Positions 9,143-20,154 are shown, counted from the stretch's first letter. The stretch: DNA of 29,572 bases from Stentor coeruleus (GCA_001970955.1 MPUH01000915.1:1-29572), one strand, 5' to 3'. Notes: a model not told the origin generated them from the sequence alone. Numbers and translations are program-made.

Positions 9143-12100
9143 ATGGACGATTTCTGTGCACCTCTGTCCTGGGACACACAATTGTTAAACAAGTGTTTTG
9201 GGGATTTCTTCATATCCTCAGCTGATTCCTTCTTTTTCTTTATTCTTATCTCAATCGAAACTTTATTAACTCGAGAAAAGTCCTTACATAAATCAAAAAT
9301 CTCTCAGCTCCTAACCTTAGTAATTATCATACTTCTTTTATTTACACTTGTAACACTAGTGCTATTCTACATTCCTTTAGATGCAGTTTCAGTTGGCCAA
9401 GTAATCTCTTTATCATCTCAGATGCTTTTATGGATTATCGCCCTAAACAGTTTCTACAACTTCGCAGAACCGCACAAGTTCGCTAAATCTTCCCTCAAAA
9501 CAATAAAGCTTTTTGTAATAACGAGATTCATCCTCCCTTGCTATTATATTTATCTATCTTTCAAAAGTTTTCCTAATGATTTACCTCAACAAGTTACTGA
9601 AACTATTGAAATAATTATAAATATAACAATTTTAATCTTTGCTATTCTAAACATAAAACCTGAGCCTTATCTTTCTAATATACGACTGATAGAAGATGAG
9701 CCAGAAATGAACCGATATGAAAAATCAAGTTTTTTCGCTAAAGCTACTTTGACTTGGCCTTATCCTTTACTTAAACTAGGTAATACCCGACCATTAGAAA
9801 ATGCAGATATAGACAAAGTTAGAGATAGTGAAAGTTGTACATATCAACAAAGTCGTTTAGATAAATATATGCCAGCAATTTACAATTCATCTAATAGTTA
9901 TGCTCTTATGATTGTTTTATATAAAAGATTTTTTTTTGAAGTCCTTGGAATAACACTTCTTGGTATGTTATCATCAACACTAGAATTCACAACTCCAGTT
10001 TTTGTAGCTCTTATAGAAAACTATCTTGCTAGCGATGAACCATTATGGCGTGGGATTGCTTTAGTTATATATTTACTTATAGCAAAACTTATAAAATGTA
10101 TTGTTAGTAATCAACATGATTTCTTATCAAATCTATTATCTGTGCATATAAAATCAGGCCTTTCATCAGAAATATATCAGAAACTTCTAAGAATCTCCCT
10201 TTCAAGTATTTCGCAGAATAAAGAAGATTCGCTTTCATATGGGAAAATTATAAATTTGATTCAAGTCGATCTTGATGGTATCACATCAGGTATTATAAAC
10301 TCAATGAATATTATTATATTACCTTTTTCATTTTCTATAGGGTTATATTTGAATTTTAAAACTGTAGGATTTGTTGGAGGAATGACTGGGACTGTTATAA
10401 TAGGATTTTTAATGAGTTGTACTTTGTTTTTAGGAAGAAAACTTTCAGCAATTCAAAAATTACTTATGGAAAAAAGAGATAAACGTATGAAAGCTTGCAA
10501 TGAACTATTTAATAACATCCGTATATTTAAAATATATAATTGGGAAGTAAAATTGTCAGATCATGTAATGCAAGCTAGAGAGGAAGAACTTAATCAACAA
10601 AGGGTAACTTTTATGTGGAATGCAGTGTCGATATTCTTAAGTTGGGGTGCTCAAAATTATCTTGCGGCTGGTATGCTTACAGCAATGACTTTATCTGGAG
10701 TGACTTTGACTCCTACAAATGTTTTTGCTGGACTTTCAGTTATAAGAGTAGTAAAAAACACAATGTATATGCTTCCGTCTATAGTAAACTCATTTATTCA
10801 AACTAAAGTGAGTTTAACAAGAATACAAGAGTATTTAAGAAGTAAAGATCAAAGTATTTACATTGAAAACTATTCTAATAACTCTGTCATATCAATGAAA
10901 AATGCAAGTTTTTCATGGGATTCTAAAGAAAAGGATTCAAAAGAAACTGGCGAACTAACTGAGACAAAAAGAATCCTTAAAGATTTAACTTTTGAAATAT
11001 ATCAAGGGGAACTTATTGCTGTAGTTGGGAAATTCGCTTCAGGAAAATCATCTTTTCTTCAATCTTTGGTTCAAAATATGAATTATATGAAAGGTGAAGA
11101 TTCACAAGTAAATTTATTTGGCTCAGTAGCTTTTTGCAATCAAGAAGCTTGGATTCAAAATAAAACTTTACGCGATAATATTTTATTTGGAAAAGAGTTT
11201 AATGAAAAAAAGTACTGGGAAGTTATAAAAATATGCANCGTGATAATATTTTATTTGGAAAAGAGTTTAATGAAAAAAAGTACTGGGAAGTTATAAAAAT
11301 ATGCATGCTTCAGGCTGACTTAGATATTTTCCCTGGAGGTGATATGACAGAAATTGGTGAAAGGGGGATAAATTTAAGTGGTGGACAAAAAGCTAGAGTT
11401 AATATAGCAAGAGCTGTATATTCTGATGCTGATATTTTTTTGTTTGATGATCCATTAGCAGCTTTAGATCAATATGTAGGCAAAAGATTGTTTGAAGATT
11501 GCATTTATAAACATCTTAATGGTAAAACAAGGATTATCGTGACAAACAATCAACAATATCTAAGCTACGCTGATAGGATTTTAGTTATGAATGCTGGGAA
11601 AATTGAGCAATTCGGGAATTTCTCAAGTCTAATATCTCAACCTGGGCATTTTAGAGACGAGTTTATGATAGAACTTAAACAAGTCCAAATGTCTGAATCA
11701 ATAACCAATACTAACCCAACAGAAACTAATGAAACTCAAGGTAAAGGTAAAAAACTTGTAGAAAATGAAGACAGGGCAATTGGAAGTGTAAAATTTTCTG
11801 TATACAAAAATTACTATGTTAATGCTGGAGGACTTTTTATTATCTCTCTTGGAATTTTAATTATGATGGCTTGGCAAGCTGATAGAACTTTTACAGATTT
11901 CTATTTGGCTGATTGGACTAATCAATCATCATCAGAGCAAGATACTAAACGTTTACAAAATGTTTTGGTTTTTACTACAGGGTCTTTAGGTATAAGCATT
12001 TTTATGTATTTTCGAGCTTTAAATACCTTTTATGCTGGTCTTCGAGCTGCACGAATAATGTTTGCTAATATGATGACATCTTTGTTAAATGCCCCAATAC

Positions 12101-13479
12101 CTTTATTTTATGATGTAAATCCAATGGGAAGGATACTTAATAGACTTTCAAAAGATCAAGCTTATGTAGATAGTGGTGTTGTATATGGAACTAATTGGAC
12201 CCTAGCCCAATCTTTTTCATTATTTATGGTGATCTGTTTTTGTATTTATACTGTCCCATTTGTCCTTTTATCTTTACCTATTGCAGCATATGCTAGTTAT
12301 AAAGTTCAACAATTTTATCTTGGTACATCAAGAGAACTTATAAGACTTGAAAGTATAAGTAAAAGTCCAATAATCCAACATTTCTCAGAAACTTTAAATG
12401 GTATATCAACAATAAGAGCTTTTGGTTATCAGAAAATGTTTGTTGAAAATTACTTTAAACTTATAGATAAAAACAATTCTTTTGTGTTTTATAAAAGTGG
12501 CTGTTACTGTTGGCTTGCGATATGTCTTGAAATTGTATCTGATCTTATCCTTTTAGTAAGTACAATTGTCATTGTTTATGCTAGAGATTATATTGACCCA
12601 GGGCTTAGTGGTATTTGTTTAATATATATTCTTATGTTACCTGATGATATTTATTACTTAATAGCTGCAACTACAAATCTAGAAAACTGTATGGTTTCGG
12701 TTGAAAGGGTTAATAATATGGCTTTGATAGAAAGTGAAGACCAGAGAAGTCGATTTAAAGACCAGTACCTCCAATCTTCAAATTGGCCATCACAAGGAGT
12801 GATTGAGTTTTATAAATACTCAGCAAGATATCGTCCTGATACTGATATTATACTCAATAATATATCTTTTATTATAAAATCTCATGAAAAAGTTGGTGTT
12901 ATGGGCAGGACAGGTTCTGGAAAAAGTTCGATTGTCAATGCACTTTTTAGGGTTATTGAAAGCGCTTCAGGTAGAATTTTTATTGATGGTGTTGATACTG
13001 CTGAAATTGGCCTAGATTTACTAAGACAAAAACTATGTGTTATTCCTCAAGATCCTGCATTATTCCAAGGTACACTTAAAGAGAATATTGATTTACTTAA
13101 ACAATTTACTGATGATGAAATCTTAAACACTTTGAAACTTGTCCAATTAGACTTTGGCGATAAAGCTTTAGAAATGGAAATTAAAGAAAATGCTTCGAAT
13201 TTATCAGTTGGACAAAAACAGCTTATATGTATTGCAAGAGCTTTATTAAGGAAAAGTAAGATTATTATACTTGATGAAGCTACAGCTTCAATTGATTTTA
13301 AGACTGATATGATTATACAACAGGTTATAAAGGAAAGGTTTGAAGATTGTACGGTTTTGACTATTGCTCATAGAATAAATACGATTATGAACTCTGATAG
13401 GATTTTGGTATTAGATAAAGGACAGGTTGTAGAGTTTGATACACCACAGAAACTGCAGGAAGCTAGTATTGGGATATGA
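9143..13479 (+). CDS. ABCC/MRP-type ABC transporter, frame split by an assembly gap
   Basis: A full MRP-like transporter of about 1422 residues once the artefact at 11238 is discounted. Order: an N-terminal extra membrane domain (about 1-180, several hydrophobic helices), TMD1 (about 260-560), NBD1, TMD2, NBD2. NBD1 has Walker A GKFASGKSS near residue 629, signature LSGGQKARVNIARA and Walker B FLFDDPLAALD. NBD2 has GRTGSGKSS near residue 1232, LSVGQKQLICIARA, IILDEATASID and the H-loop His in TIAHR. NBD1 is unusual: Ala replaces the third Walker A glycine, and the H-loop reads VTNN where His is usual, so site 1 may hydrolyse ATP poorly. The family exports organic anions and glutathione conjugates. 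At 11171-11305 a 67-bp segment is duplicated around an N, shifting the frame by 68 nt. An upstream in-frame ATG at 9110 is less likely. TGA stop. Confidence 0.9.
11171..11305. repeat. direct duplication around N at 11238 (assembly artefact)
   Basis: The 67 bp at 11171-11237 recur at 11239-11305 with one mismatch (CGC versus CGT at the third base). Counting one copy plus N as surplus restores the reading frame of the ABC transporter exactly, which shows that the duplication is not present in the gene. Confidence 0.95.
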
Positions 13480-13743
13480 GTATTATTAAATTTTCATAAA
13501 AATCACCAAAGTAGTTAGGATTTATTGAATTGTATTGATGAAGTATAAAATTCCCTATATCAGTGCAAATTAGGGTTTTAAATATTTAATATATTTCTAT
13601 TTTAATCGACCTTAAACCGTCAATTTATCATACACTTTAAATTTTCCATACTTATTTTTAATTTTCATTAATCTACCCATCATTACTCCATAACTTCTTC
13701 AAATCTGATATCTTTTTAGAAAGAAAGACTATTTTTAGAGGTT
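13480..13743. other. intergenic region
   Basis: No gene is seen. The second half (from about 13590) is A/C/T-rich and poor in G, the typical 5' flank of a + strand gene. This supports some gene having started near 13744. Confidence 0.4.
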
Positions 13744-14010
13744 ATGAATATATTAAATGATGAAAAATCTGTTAACGCTGATGCAAATAGTGAGAATTTC
13801 TGGATTTATGCCAAAGATTTAAAAGAGTTTGTGGATAAGAATCAAACTGTACCTCTTAGTTTTTTTTTTTCTAATATGATATCTAATACTAGTTCTTATA
13901 TATCTTTGCAGAATATTTATAAGAACTGAGCTGCTTATGATTATACTAAAGTGCTTCAGAATTATCAGAGGATTAAAGGAATTAGCAAAGAGCTGGAGAC
14001 AATCAAATAG
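13744..14010 (+). pseudogene. small interrupted ORF, unknown
   Basis: ATG 13744 opens 61 protein-like codons (SENFWIYAKDLKEFVDKNQT and onward) to a TGA at 13927-13929. The same frame continues as AAYDYTKVLQNYQRIKGISK and ends at TAG 14008-14010. The TGA falls between IYKN and AAYDY, where a Trp codon would fit, so a TGG-to-TGA mutation is possible. TGA ends other conserved genes here, so reassignment is not supported. No 15-16 nt intron removes it. The A/C-rich 5' flank suggests a real former gene, which may once have included the next ORF. It could still be a genuine short gene of 61 residues. Confidence 0.35.
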
Positions 14011-14038
14011 TTACAGTCTAAAATAAAAAAAAATTAAC

Positions 14039-14353
14039 ATGCAGCTCTGTGAAAACCTCCAAGCACTTAAAGTGACATATTTCCATACTTTAGAGTCTGA
14101 GTTCACATCCATAAACTCCGAAAGTATCGACGAAAACGAATTCAAACAATCCAAAAGCTTAGAATTGTCCCAATCCCTACATACCTTAGATTGGTTCATT
14201 CAAGATCAAGACCATAATCCAACTCAAGACGACAAAGAGTTTCTCATCAATCATACCGGAAGGAAAACTCATAGCCCCATAAATCGTAAAATAATTCNCG
14301 GAAGGAAAACTCATAGCCCCATAAATCGTAAAATAATTCATCTATTTCGATAA
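14039..14353 (+). CDS. small ORF, unknown, containing an assembly duplication
   Basis: ATG 14039 opens a frame that runs to TAA at 14351-14353. The raw frame is 104 codons but contains the 41-bp duplication around N 14298. Without it the product is 90 residues: hydrophilic, acidic and Ser-rich in the middle (NSESIDENEFKQSKSLELSQ), with a basic end. No family is recognised. It begins only 28 bp after the TAG of the preceding interrupted ORF and has no A/C-rich 5' flank of its own, so it may be the 3' part of one eroded locus rather than a separate gene. Confidence 0.3.
   Translation: MQLCENLQALKVTYFHTLESEFTSINSESIDENEFKQSKSLELSQSLHTLDWFIQDQDHNPTQDDKEFLINHTGRKTHSPINRKIIXGRKTHSPINRKIIHLFR
14257..14339. 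repeat. direct duplication around N at 14298 (assembly artefact)
   Basis: The 41 bp at 14257-14297 are repeated exactly at 14299-14339. With the N the insertion is 42 nt, so here the artefact keeps the frame and merely adds 14 residues. Confidence 0.9.
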
Positions 14354-14542
14354 AAGTGTATTTCATTACATAAACCATTCTTATAACTCATTCACTAAGC
14401 CAAAAAGCTGTAAAACTCATAACTCATCAATAAACCCTATAAATAGCACTTCCTTATACAACAACATAAAAAAAACTCTAACCATGCAAAATCTCTAGTT
14501 AAACCTAAAATCTTCTAAAAAAAAAGCCTAATCCTGTAAAAA

Positions 14543-14935
14543 ATGGTGCGAATGAACGTATTGGCTGACTGCTTAAAAAGCATCATAAACGCTGAAAAGC
14601 GGGGCAAGAGACAAGTCCTTATCCGACCATGTTCTAAAGTGGTCCTGCGATTTCTGAGACTGATGCAGAAGCACGGGTATATTGGAGAGTTCGAAGTTGT
14701 AGATGATCATCGGTCCAATAAAATCGTCGTTGACCTTAATGGCCGGCTAAACAAATGTGGGGTGATTTCCCCAAGATTTGATATTTCACTGGTGGATTTA
14801 GACCAAGTGACGACAAATCTACTACCATCAAGACAGTTTGGATATGTGGTTTTGACGACAACTTATGGAATTTTAGACCATGAAGAGGCAAGAAAAAGAC
14901 ACACAGGGGGGAAATTGTTGGGCTTTTTCTATTAA
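14543..14935 (+). CDS. RPS15A: 40S ribosomal protein uS8 (S15a)
   Basis: A 130-residue protein, exactly the usual eukaryotic S15a length. It starts [25 protein letters not shown], has the conserved [21 protein letters not shown] block and [14 protein letters not shown], and ends with the hallmark [20 protein letters not shown] followed by KLLGFFY. uS8 is a primary small-subunit protein that binds the central domain of 18S rRNA. The gene is intronless, with an A/C-rich 5' flank and A-rich sequence directly before the ATG. C and G at third positions are more frequent than in neighbours, as expected of a highly expressed gene. Its TAA lies 32 bp from the stop of the convergent MFS gene, so the 3' UTRs must be very short or overlap. 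Confidence 0.97.
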   Translation: MVRMNVLADCLKSIINAEKRGKRQVLIRPCSKVVLRFLRLMQKHGYIGEFEVVDDHRSNKIVVDLNGRLNKCGVISPRFDISLVDLDQVTTNLLPSRQFGYVVLTTTYGILDHEEARKRHTGGKLLGFFY

Positions 14936-14967
14936 ACTTAGTTAAAATTGCACTTAGAAAACCTAAT

Positions 14968-16629
14968 TTATAATTTGTATGGGACTTCAGTCAAACAAGG
15001 GAAGCACGAAGAGAGTTTACGGCTATACCAAAGAAGAATTGCATTGAATAATGAGGGAATCCATAGGCCAAAAGTATACCAAGGGATTATTATTATGAGG
15101 ACTGGCCCTAGGTAAGCAGCTAAAGCTTTGACGCAAAGACATAAGAAGTCATTTTTCTCAAGCTCTCCTTCACGTTGGGATAAAGATACGGAATCAGCAA
15201 TGATTATTGTCCCACCAGGTAAATATAATTCTAATGATAATAAAATACCTATAGCAAAACTTCCAGAAATTATAGGGCTTATATGAAAAACACTTAGTAA
15301 AGGTAGTAAAAAGATCAGGCCACAACTTAAGCCTAAAGATGTTTGTGTTAGAGTGTAATATGAAAAATTATTCAAAAGGATTTCATAAGATAGTAAAAAA
15401 GTCAAACTTGCTAAGGAGTATATACAAAATAGCACCCCACCTACTGTGTAGATGTTTTTTGATGTTGATGTTATAAAAAACCAATAAGGTAAAGCTTCAA
15501 ACATAAGAGCTGCAACAAAGTTGCAGCAAATCCTAAAACTAAGGGCAAATTTCAGATGAATGTTAATCTCAGGAACTGATGGGGGTTTTGGTATTACTGG
15601 GCTTTCTGATACCTCACTATTATGTAATTCTTCTATATTATCAAATTCTTCTTCTATAAAAGATATATGCGTCCTTTTACCATCACCTTCATGTCTTTCA
15701 TGTTCTTTAATCTCATAATTAGGATCTGGGAATTTGAATGAAGGTTCAAGTTTAGGTCTTGCACTATTAAGTCTTCTACTAACAAGTTCTTTGTTTATAA
15801 CATTTCTCGGACTATAATATTTCACTTCTTCAGGGCTTACAGATTCTTCAGAAGGTAAATGTTCATTACTTAACACTGATGATTGTAAATAATTAGCTAA
15901 GTCTGAATTTTCTTTAGCATTACGATCAGAAGATAGTGGGCTTTCTTTATGATCTTTAATCTCAGGTAACTCTGTGTATTTTTGTTGGGGTTCTTTAAAC
16001 ACAAATCCTGAAGTATTTATAGAAAAAAGAAGTAGTATCGCAGAAAGGTCTAATAAAATCACAATAAGACTACTGAGTAAAAATCTTTTCTGGACAAATT
16101 CTGACTTAGCTGGAAGAAAGTCTTCACATGATGTAAGAAAACTCCCAACGGCTAAACCTAATAAAAAGCCCATTCTCACCGCCCAAATGCTTTTTTTAGC
16201 TGTAGAGTTCCAGTTACTTTTAGCTCTATAATCAATACTCATTAAATACTTACGAACTGCAAATTGAAAGTTGTAACAGATACCACTGAGAATCCTACAG
16301 AAAATAATCATTAAAAAGCTACTAAAAAGTCCAAAAAGTAACATAGCCAAAGTTGAGCCAAATAACAAGGAAATAAGCACCCATTTGATATTATAATGCA
16401 AAGTCAGATGAGAAATGAGCTTATGGCCAACAAGTTTACCTATGAAATATGACATTGGAATCAGTCCTGAGTAGAAGCCGGCATATTGCGGCTCGGTTTG
16501 GATATATTCAAGAACAATGTAATAGTTTAAAGGCCAAAAAAACTATATAATCCTTACCCCACTATCTAATCCACTTAAGAATAATGTATATAAACCTATA
16601 CCTTTTTCTAAGTCCATGTTGTCCTCCAT
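14968..16629 (-). CDS. major facilitator superfamily transporter, one 15-nt intron
   Basis: Two exons, 16629-16558 and 16542-14968, give 548 residues. ATG at 16627-16629 (MEDNMDLEKGIGLY); a second in-frame Met four codons later is also possible. Splicing at 16543-16557 joins GLDSG to FFWPLNYYIVLEYI, completing TM1 and TM2 of an MFS protein. About 12 hydrophobic helices flank a long hydrophilic Ser/Glu-rich central loop (about residues 225-345). The start ('...GFYSGLIPMSYFIGKLVG') resembles the plant/fungal ZIFL/TetA-like group, but motif A after TM2 lacks the usual Asp and Arg residues, so substrate and mechanism are open. RILSGICYNF in TM4 keeps the conserved Arg and Gly. The gene is convergent with RPS15A (32-bp gap). 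TAA stop. Confidence 0.8.
16543..16557 (-). other. 15-nt intron in the MFS gene
   Basis: Coding-strand sequence GTAAGGATTATATAG, phase 0 between Gly24 and Phe25. It ends with an in-frame TAG, so a retained intron would stop translation. Removal is required to join the ATG exon to the remaining frame. It has GTA, TAT at positions 9-11 and AG, as do the two 15-nt introns in the helicase gene. Confidence 0.85.
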
Positions 16630-16756
16630 GCTTTTTTATATTGGATATGCTAACCATTTATAACAAGACAAAAGGTTATAGGAATGAAGAAAGTTATGGA
16701 GGATTGTGAGAAGATATTTAAAGACTTAGGTTTTGCATTTTTGATTAGTTATTTCC

Positions 16757-17332
16757 TTAGCAGCAAAAACTATTGTTTTTCGGTTCTTCAAGCTTGAGGC
16801 CTTGTTTTTTCTTTTGTGCTGCAGCTTTTGGGAGTTTTTTAGCTATGTTGTAGAAGGTTTCAAGTATATTTTCTCCTGTTTTCGCTGAGACTTCACTGTG
16901 TATTAGTGAGTATCTCTGTGCTAGTTGCCCTGCTGCTTCTTTAGACACTGCTCGGTTTAAATCAAGTTTATTACCCACTAAACCAATAAGCACAGTTGGA
17001 GGTGCATGATCATGAAGCTCTTTAATCCAATCCCTTGCCCCTTCTAAAGAATTACTTGTAGATATATCATAAACAATCAAAGCAGCAGCTGCACCTTTGT
17101 AATACATTGGTGTTAAGCTTCTATACTTTTCTTGACCAGCAGTATCCCAAACTTCAATTTTATAAAAGCAATTGTCCATTTCAAGCCTTTTTGATATAAA
17201 GTTCGCTCCGATTGTTGGCTGGGAACTGTCTAGAAATTCTTCGTTTGCAAATCTGTGGACTATGCAGGTTTTACCCACATTGCTATTGCCTAGGATTACA
17301 AATTTGTATTGATATTCTGGTATTTCTGCCAT
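16757..17332 (-). CDS. Rab5-family small GTPase
   Basis: A 191-residue Ras-superfamily GTPase. G1 is GNSNVGKT (residues 15-22), the switch I Thr lies in QPTIGANF, G3 is WDTAGQE (62-68), G4 is GNKLDL and G5 is SAKTG. It ends in CC for double geranylgeranylation. The stretches EVWDTAGQEKYRSLTPMYYK and NIAKKLPK are those of the Rab5/Rab22 branch, which controls early endosome fusion through effector binding in the GTP state. Hydrolysis Gln is present, so the enzyme should be active. ATG at 17330-17332, TAA stop, no intron. G/T-rich + strand sequence after 17332 is the expected upstream flank of a minus-strand gene. Confidence 0.92.
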   Translation of the reverse strand: MAEIPEYQYKFVILGNSNVGKTCIVHRFANEEFLDSSQPTIGANFISKRLEMDNCFYKIEVWDTAGQEKYRSLTPMYYKGAAAALIVYDISTSNSLEGARDWIKELHDHAPPTVLIGLVGNKLDLNRAVSKEAAGQLAQRYSLIHSEVSAKTGENILETFYNIAKKLPKAAAQKKKQGLKLEEPKNNSFCC

Positions 17333-17802
17333 TATTAGATGAGGACTTGGAGTTAAAATTTAGAGGATTTTATATTGATAGAGGTTTATATGAAAAAGAT
17401 TGGGTTTGGAGTAAAGATTTTTGTGAGGAAAATTTTCTATAGGGTGTTAATTGGGTATAAAGAGTTTTTTTAGAAAGGAAATTTATGATTGGGGTATATT
17501 TTTAAGCTAGGTTTTATTAGTATTTATAAAGATATATTTCTATGGTTGTCTATTATAAAATAATAGACTTTTATGTTTTAATACTTTATAAACTAGGGTT
17601 TTTCTAATCTACAAGTATTTATTCAAAACCTAAACCTCTAGGTCTATTATCATGCAAACTCCCTCTTACTATTTTCTAATAAACTCCATATCCTCAATTT
17701 CCTATTTATTATACCGATTACTATAAGAAATACNTGCAAACTCCCTCTTACTATTTTCTAATAAACTCCATATCCTCAATTTCCTATTTATTATACCGAT
17801 TA
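17333..17802. other. intergenic region with assembly gap and a hairpin
   Basis: No gene is seen. It is the 5' flank of the Rab5-like gene (G/T-rich on +) followed by the 3' flank of the PP4 gene (A/C-rich on +). It holds a 9-bp perfect inverted repeat at 17548-17568 and most of the duplication around N 17734. Confidence 0.5.
17548..17568. repeat. perfect inverted repeat (hairpin)
   Basis: GTCTATTAT and its reverse complement ATAATAGAC are separated by AAA, giving a 9-bp stem with a 3-nt loop about 215 bp upstream of the Rab5-like ATG. There is no T-run typical of a terminator. Function unknown; chance is possible in such AT-rich sequence. Confidence 0.5.
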
Positions 17803-17815
17803 CTATAAGAAATAC
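17653..17815. repeat. direct duplication around N at 17734 (assembly artefact)
   Basis: The 81 bp at 17653-17733 recur at 17735-17815. The second copy includes the last codons and stop of the PP4 gene, the first copy does not connect to it. The same pattern occurs at the other Ns, so one copy is surplus. Confidence 0.9.
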
Positions 17816-18723
17816 TCCATTACAGGATTCTTAGGAGGGGGTTCTCTAGCATCAGCCGGCGCCGCTTCAAAAGTTTTATATGACCTGTTTAAATTCTCAT
17901 CAAGTTCTAATATCGCCGCAACATTCCCACACCTATAACAATAATTAGGTGCAGACCAGACAGTAACCAATGTATCATTAAACATAGTCTTATATCCTTC
18001 CATAACAAGTTGATGGGCTCTAGCAATAAGTTCAATATTATTCTCATTATTCCACTTAGCTACAATATCTTTACCAAATACATATCCAGCACCACGAGGA
18101 CTTAAACTCCATCCAGATGTTTCTTCAGGGTCAGACCATAATAAATCACACATAATTCCTTCATGTGGCACTTCTTGTTTCCTATCAATATTCCTAATTT
18201 CATCAATAGTACTAAGCTTTGGGGATAATCCTCCATGTACACAAAAGATCCTATTTTCAATCACTGAAGCTAGGGCCATATAATCAAAAACCTCAGTACA
18301 ATATCTCCAGACATTGACTGAGCCATATTTTCTTAAACATTCATCATAAAAACCATAGACTTGGGTGATTTGACGACTTTCATGGTTTCCTCTAATTAAA
18401 GTTATCCGGTCAGGGTAGCGAACTTTTAAAGCTAAAAGCAAAAGAAATGTCTCGACACTGTGATATCCACGATCTACAAAGTCACCCATAAACAAGTAGT
18501 TTGTTAATGGACACTCGCCTCCAACCATGAACAATTCGCATAAGTCGTGGAATTGCCCATGAATGTCTCCACAAACTGTTACTGGGGCTGAGATCATTTG
18601 AACGTTACTTTCTTCTGAGAGGATTTCCCTTGCTTTTAGGCAAAGAGCTTTGACTTCTGATTCTTTGATGTACTCACATCTTTTTAGTTGATCTATTTGC
18701 CTGTCAAGGTCTGCTGTTGACAT
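17803..18723 (-). CDS. PPP4C: serine/threonine protein phosphatase 4 catalytic subunit
   Basis: A 306-residue PPP-family phosphatase, one shorter than the human PP4 catalytic subunit. Metal and active-site motifs are complete: GDIHG (52-56), GDFVDRG, GNHE, the HGG motif in CVHGGLSP, and [13 protein letters not shown]4 is favoured over PP2A and PP6 by the N terminus [20 protein letters not shown], by [15 protein letters not shown], and by the C-terminal EYFL (PP4: DYFL), where the last Leu is normally carboxymethylated. PP4 acts with regulatory subunits in centrosome function, DNA repair and splicing-related signalling. ATG at 18721-18723, TAG stop at 17803-17805, no intron. The last codons lie within the assembly duplication but are intact. 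Confidence 0.93.
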   Translation of the reverse strand: MSTADLDRQIDQLKRCEYIKESEVKALCLKAREILSEESNVQMISAPVTVCGDIHGQFHDLCELFMVGGECPLTNYLFMGDFVDRGYHSVETFLLLLALKVRYPDRITLIRGNHESRQITQVYGFYDECLRKYGSVNVWRYCTEVFDYMALASVIENRIFCVHGGLSPKLSTIDEIRNIDRKQEVPHEGIMCDLLWSDPEETSGWSLSPRGAGYVFGKDIVAKWNNENNIELIARAHQLVMEGYKTMFNDTLVTVWSAPNYCYRCGNVAAILELDENLNRSYKTFEAAPADAREPPPKNPVMEYFL

Positions 18724-19308
18724 TTATTAGATGATGTTTGTGATTATTTATAGGTTTGGAAGTTTTAAGGTAGTAGATTAAGGAAAATCTGTGAGGCTTT
18801 GTGGGATGATTAGAGGAATGAGGATTTTTTTTTAGATTTTAAAAATTATGGAATATGATGATAAGAGATGGGATGATATGGATAAAGAATTATAAGAGTT
18901 TATTTGGATTAAATAGGTATATGGGTTTGTGAGTATAGTTTGAGTAAGAAAGTAAATATGTTTATATAAGAAAGCAGTTTTAATTTAGTAATTTTTGTAT
19001 TCAACCAAAAATTCTAGTCTAAATGTTTTTATACTTAACTTCTCTATCATTAAATCTATAAAATCCACATGAGCCATAAAAAAATCAGCTAATATAATAA
19101 TTTTCATTATTCCTAAGTATACACTCACACAAACTTAAAAGTATTTATATTATCCAATCTACCTTTTTTCTCTCCATACTCAATATACCCAAAAAAAAAT
19201 CTCTAACCTTGCCTCATCACATTCTAATTTCTATATCAAAAGACTCTATCTTCCAACATTATAAAAAAAATCTAATCCTTTCTAATCAAATAATCTATTT
19301 TTCATTAA
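18724..19308. other. divergent intergenic region (PP4 / unknown basic protein)
   Basis: 18724 to about 18960 is G/T-rich on the + strand, and about 18990-19308 is A/C/T-rich with almost no G. This is the cleanest example here of the base-bias flip between divergent genes. No gene or clear promoter element was found. Confidence 0.5.
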
Positions 19309-20154
19309 ATGAATGAACCTTACAAGATATCTCAAGCAAAAAGATCCTCCAGAATAAGACTTACCCATGCTCTTGACCAAATAGTAGTAAACCTCAACAA
19401 CCTTGAAAGCTTTTCACCAAAAGATGTGACCAAAGACATGACAAGTACCTTTAAAAAACTTAGCATCCTAACAGAAAAACTAAAAAAAAACGATCTAAAC
19501 CCACACGCTTTCATAGCAAATCAAACTTATCAAAACACAAAAGCTAAAATTAACGCATACATCGATCATAAATACAATAAAATCGCTTTAAAAGATAATA
19601 ATCGAATATTAGAAATCCTTCAAGGAAGACCTTTAACATGTTATTATAACCCTTCAGCCAAATTACTTTTTGAATCTGTTAACGACCATAAAATGCATGA
19701 ACTTATAAGTAATAACAAAAGGAAATTTGGAGAGTTTTGGGATATGACTTCAAATGCAAAAATCCATAAAAAAAATATTGAAACTTCCCCAATGTCAAAT
19801 ACCAAATATAGTCCAAGATCACAAAGGAATCCTGAACTTACATCTTTAATACAGAAATTGCTGGTTAAAAATTTAGGGATTAAACAATTAGATAAGCCAG
19901 AACTGTTTAAGGAAAAGTTTAAAAGTCGTCTTTTTAGAGTTGAAAGGAGTAGAAATAATAGACGAAGGAGTCTTAATGATGCTGAAGTTCAAGATGAGAT
20001 TGTTATACTTGACGAAGAGGATTATTTAGGGCCTGAGTATACAAGTTATATAGCTGATATTGGGAATAAATTGAGAATAGAAAAGTATATAGGGAAAAAT
20101 AGTGGGAAAAGGAGGAGGTTGAATAGCCAAAGTTCAAGACTTGGTAGGCTTTGA
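19309..20154 (+). CDS. unknown basic protein
   Basis: A 281-residue protein of unrecognised family. The first 70 residues are helical and Lys/Leu-rich (LDQIVVNLNNLESFSPKDV). The middle has several K-rich helices around an aromatic stretch (GRPLTCYYNPSAKLLFES), then a Ser/Pro-rich linker (PMSNTKYSPRSQRN). The C-terminal third has basic clusters that look like nuclear localisation signals (ERSRNNRRRS; GKRRRLN) around an acidic patch (EIVILDEEDYLGPEY). A nuclear or chromatin role is possible but is only an inference. It ends in TGA, one of two TGA stops in well-supported genes of the window. Convergent with the Sfi1-like gene, 60 bp between stops. Confidence 0.6.
   Translation: MNEPYKISQAKRSSRIRLTHALDQIVVNLNNLESFSPKDVTKDMTSTFKKLSILTEKLKKNDLNPHAFIANQTYQNTKAKINAYIDHKYNKIALKDNNRILEILQGRPLTCYYNPSAKLLFESVNDHKMHELISNNKRKFGEFWDMTSNAKIHKKNIETSPMSNTKYSPRSQRNPELTSLIQKLLVKNLGIKQLDKPELFKEKFKSRLFRVERSRNNRRRSLNDAEVQDEIVILDEEDYLGPEYTSYIADIGNKLRIEKYIGKNSGKRRRLNSQSSRLGRL

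Noticed and set aside
13927-13929. TGA read as Trp (Blepharisma-like code)
   Set aside because: TGA ends the ABC transporter and the 19309-20154 gene, Trp is TGG throughout the conserved genes, and no conserved protein needs TGA as a sense codon.
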